Shown here in pieces: positions 62,689 to 64,000 of a stretch of 64,000 nt of DNA. The translations under genes and the position numbers were made by a program. The DNA lies in NCBI RefSeq assembly GCF_000948985.2, contig NZ_CP059733.1:2170001-2234000 (forward strand), in the 5' to 3' direction. Under the pieces are notes generated by a model. The model did not search any database and was not told the origin of the DNA. It was given only the letters and a program-made list of their open reading frames with translations. The number at the start of each line of letters is the position of its first letter. Position 1 is the stretch's first letter. Origin of the DNA: Thalassomonas viridans. GTDB lineage: Bacteria; Pseudomonadota; Gammaproteobacteria; Enterobacterales; Alteromonadaceae.

Positions 62689-63993
62689 TTATTTAGCTAA
62701 TGCAAATTCACCCAAGGTACGCTGGTGAGCGATAATCTTGGCGAGCAGGTTATCGGTTTCACTGTCAGAGGTTTCCAGTGCCTGCAGGTAAACATCATCA
62801 TGCACACATTCCTTCATACTCTGGATCATGTCCTGCACCAGGGCGTCAACTCCGCCATCGAGTTTTTCCAGCACACTGTCAAATGTTTCCAGGAGAGATT
62901 CTTTGACGGTGTCCGGGCTAATGGCATAAGCATAAGACGTTTTTGGCCCGCTTGCTAAAGTGCTTTTTGAGTCGTTATCAATAAAAACTAAGGTATTGCC
63001 GCTGGTGATCATAATATTGCCTGAGTTTGCAAGGCTCTCGTCATCGATGTAAAACCTGTCGCAGTTACCCATTATTCTGTCCAGCAGGAATGCCTTACCT
63101 AAATCTTGCCGGTTTAGGGGAGAGTTTAGGGCTTTAATGATTTGCTGCTCTTCGGCATCTTCTATCGAGGTGCCGTCCACCATATCTTGCATAGTGCATT
63201 CCATTCCTTTGAGCGAGTGGGGTTTGGCGACCTCCATGGACGATTGGGCTTCTTGTATCGCTGTATCTATTCTAGAAAAAAATCCCATATGGCTATAGGT
63301 TATAGAGTTATCATCTTTGACTGCAGCGAGTAAGGCGTTAAAGCACCCCAAAGGAGACTCGGAATTCCGATCTTCTGTTAATACTTTAGCGACATCATCA
63401 ATTGAGAGGCTACTGGCTGCCATTTCTTCGGCAAGCAGGGGAGCGGCGGATAATAATATATCTTTGATATTATCGTTTTTACTTGTCACGCCTATTTCGC
63501 TAAAGGCGTGATCTACGGCCAGCCTGGTATCTTTGGGTATTGATTTTTCATTGGCTGTGGCTAAGCCTGCTTTTTTCAGTATGTCGCCGCCCCGAATAGC
63601 ATCGTCGGCCTTATCCTGGTCGCCATATGGCTTTATTGTTAAACCGCCCTGGTCATTGTGGATGAAGTATACGCCACTGGCACTTGCGCTTTTAGCGCTT
63701 GAATGGGTGATCTTGGATACGGTGCCCAGCACCGAATCGTCGATTTTGGCTTCGTCACCGCTTAGTGACGGCGCATCTATATCGGCATTCTGCACAGAAC
63801 TCGCGTCTTGGGCTGAAAAGCTATTGCTTATATGTGTAGCGTCCTGAGCGTGTTTTGAGTTGTCGGGGGCTAGCGTATGCTCTTTTGTTATGCCGTCTGT
63901 TAAGTCATGTTGAGAATGGTTTGCCTTATCAAGCGTTAAAGGTGGTATGTCGCCGTGGCTGGCGTTAGCAGCTTTTGAGAGTGGAGATTCCAT
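62689..63993 (-). CDS. PI3/4-kinase or actin-fragmin-kinase-like protein, candidate effector
   Basis: 434 residues, complete; an in-frame stop lies just before ATG 63993. Residues 1-100 are low-complexity, Ser/Asp/His-rich and unstructured, as in secreted effectors. The kinase-like part begins SGVYFIHNDQGGLTIKPYG, with likely ATP-binding Lys121. It has FLLDRIMGNCDRFYID (Asp305, Asn310, Asp312) and SGNIMI (Asn326), then LVFIDNDSKS with Asp339/341 in the place of the metal-binding Asp. This order is found in actin-fragmin-kinase-like and PI3/4-kinase-like proteins. No signal peptide or membrane segment is present. Activity and delivery are inferred from the pattern only. Confidence 0.65.
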   Translation of the reverse strand: MESPLSKAANASHGDIPPLTLDKANHSQHDLTDGITKEHTLAPDNSKHAQDATHISNSFSAQDASSVQNADIDAPSLSGDEAKIDDSVLGTVSKITHSSAKSASASGVYFIHNDQGGLTIKPYGDQDKADDAIRGGDILKKAGLATANEKSIPKDTRLAVDHAFSEIGVTSKNDNIKDILLSAAPLLAEEMAASSLSIDDVAKVLTEDRNSESPLGCFNALLAAVKDDNSITYSHMGFFSRIDTAIQEAQSSMEVAKPHSLKGMECTMQDMVDGTSIEDAEEQQIIKALNSPLNRQDLGKAFLLDRIMGNCDRFYIDDESLANSGNIMITSGNTLVFIDNDSKSTLASGPKTSYAYAISPDTVKESLLETFDSVLEKLDGGVDALVQDMIQSMKECVHDDVYLQALETSDSETDNLLAKIIAHQRTLGEFALAK

Positions 63994-64000
63994 GTTTTAT

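Overview
The window looks like a chromosome segment of a marine gammaproteobacterium of the order Alteromonadales. The closest fit I can suggest is the Colwelliaceae (Thalassomonas/Colwellia type). This rests on gene content: an H-NOX/HnoK/HnoD/HnoC nitric-oxide set of Shewanella type, a class I polyhydroxyalkanoate (PHA) cluster with PhaR and three phasins, RlmJ, a YbiT-type ABC-F protein, a YgiQ-type radical SAM protein and an S9 peptidase. That placement is inference; there is no rRNA gene here to test it. I saw no tRNA, rRNA or CRISPR array.

Layout. 1-2.7 kb: an incomplete membrane protein and a ChrA-type chromate transporter. 2.8-6.7 kb: a compact nitric-oxide signalling locus, with hnoK, hnoX and hnoD on the minus strand and hnoC divergent, separated by a small MITE-like element. 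6.7-16.7 kb: five minus-strand genes in tight order (di-haem cytochrome lipoprotein, GMC oxidoreductase, membrane patatin, DUF4331-like exported protein, TPR lipoprotein) that look like one operon of unknown function. 17-24.3 kb: the PHA granule cluster (phasin with a histone-like tail, phaC, phaZ, phaB, phaR, two more phasins). A repeated TTGC-N3-GCA motif occurs around its promoters. 24.3-37.7 kb: DUF3300 protein, NhaC-type antiporter, an M20 peptidase gene broken by an IS1182-like element and by a 1-base frameshift, a secreted methyltransferase-like protein, an RND pump with its adaptor, a DUF3750 lipoprotein and a hexapeptide acetyltransferase. 37.7-54.5 kb: two di-haem cytochromes (DHOR-like and MauG-like), a YbaK-type deacylase, a 100-bp tandem repeat, a GAF-GAF-GGDEF-EAL protein, a SPOR lipoprotein, rlmJ, ybiT-like, ygiQ-like and an S9 peptidase.

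54.5-64 kb is an AT-richer accessory region. It holds a 1256-residue protein with a PD-(D/E)xK-like N-terminus (candidate defence protein) followed by an attC-like hairpin, a permuted NlpC/P60-like toxin with a membrane-anchored immunity candidate, several small unknown genes, and a kinase-like protein related to the PI3/4-kinase/actin-fragmin-kinase fold (candidate effector).

How the parts fit. The hno genes would turn nitric oxide into a phosphorelay output, probably on biofilm and c-di-GMP. The EAL partner HnoB is not in the window. The pha genes make, coat, degrade and regulate PHA granules; phaA is not here. The accessory end looks like conflict machinery acquired in pieces.
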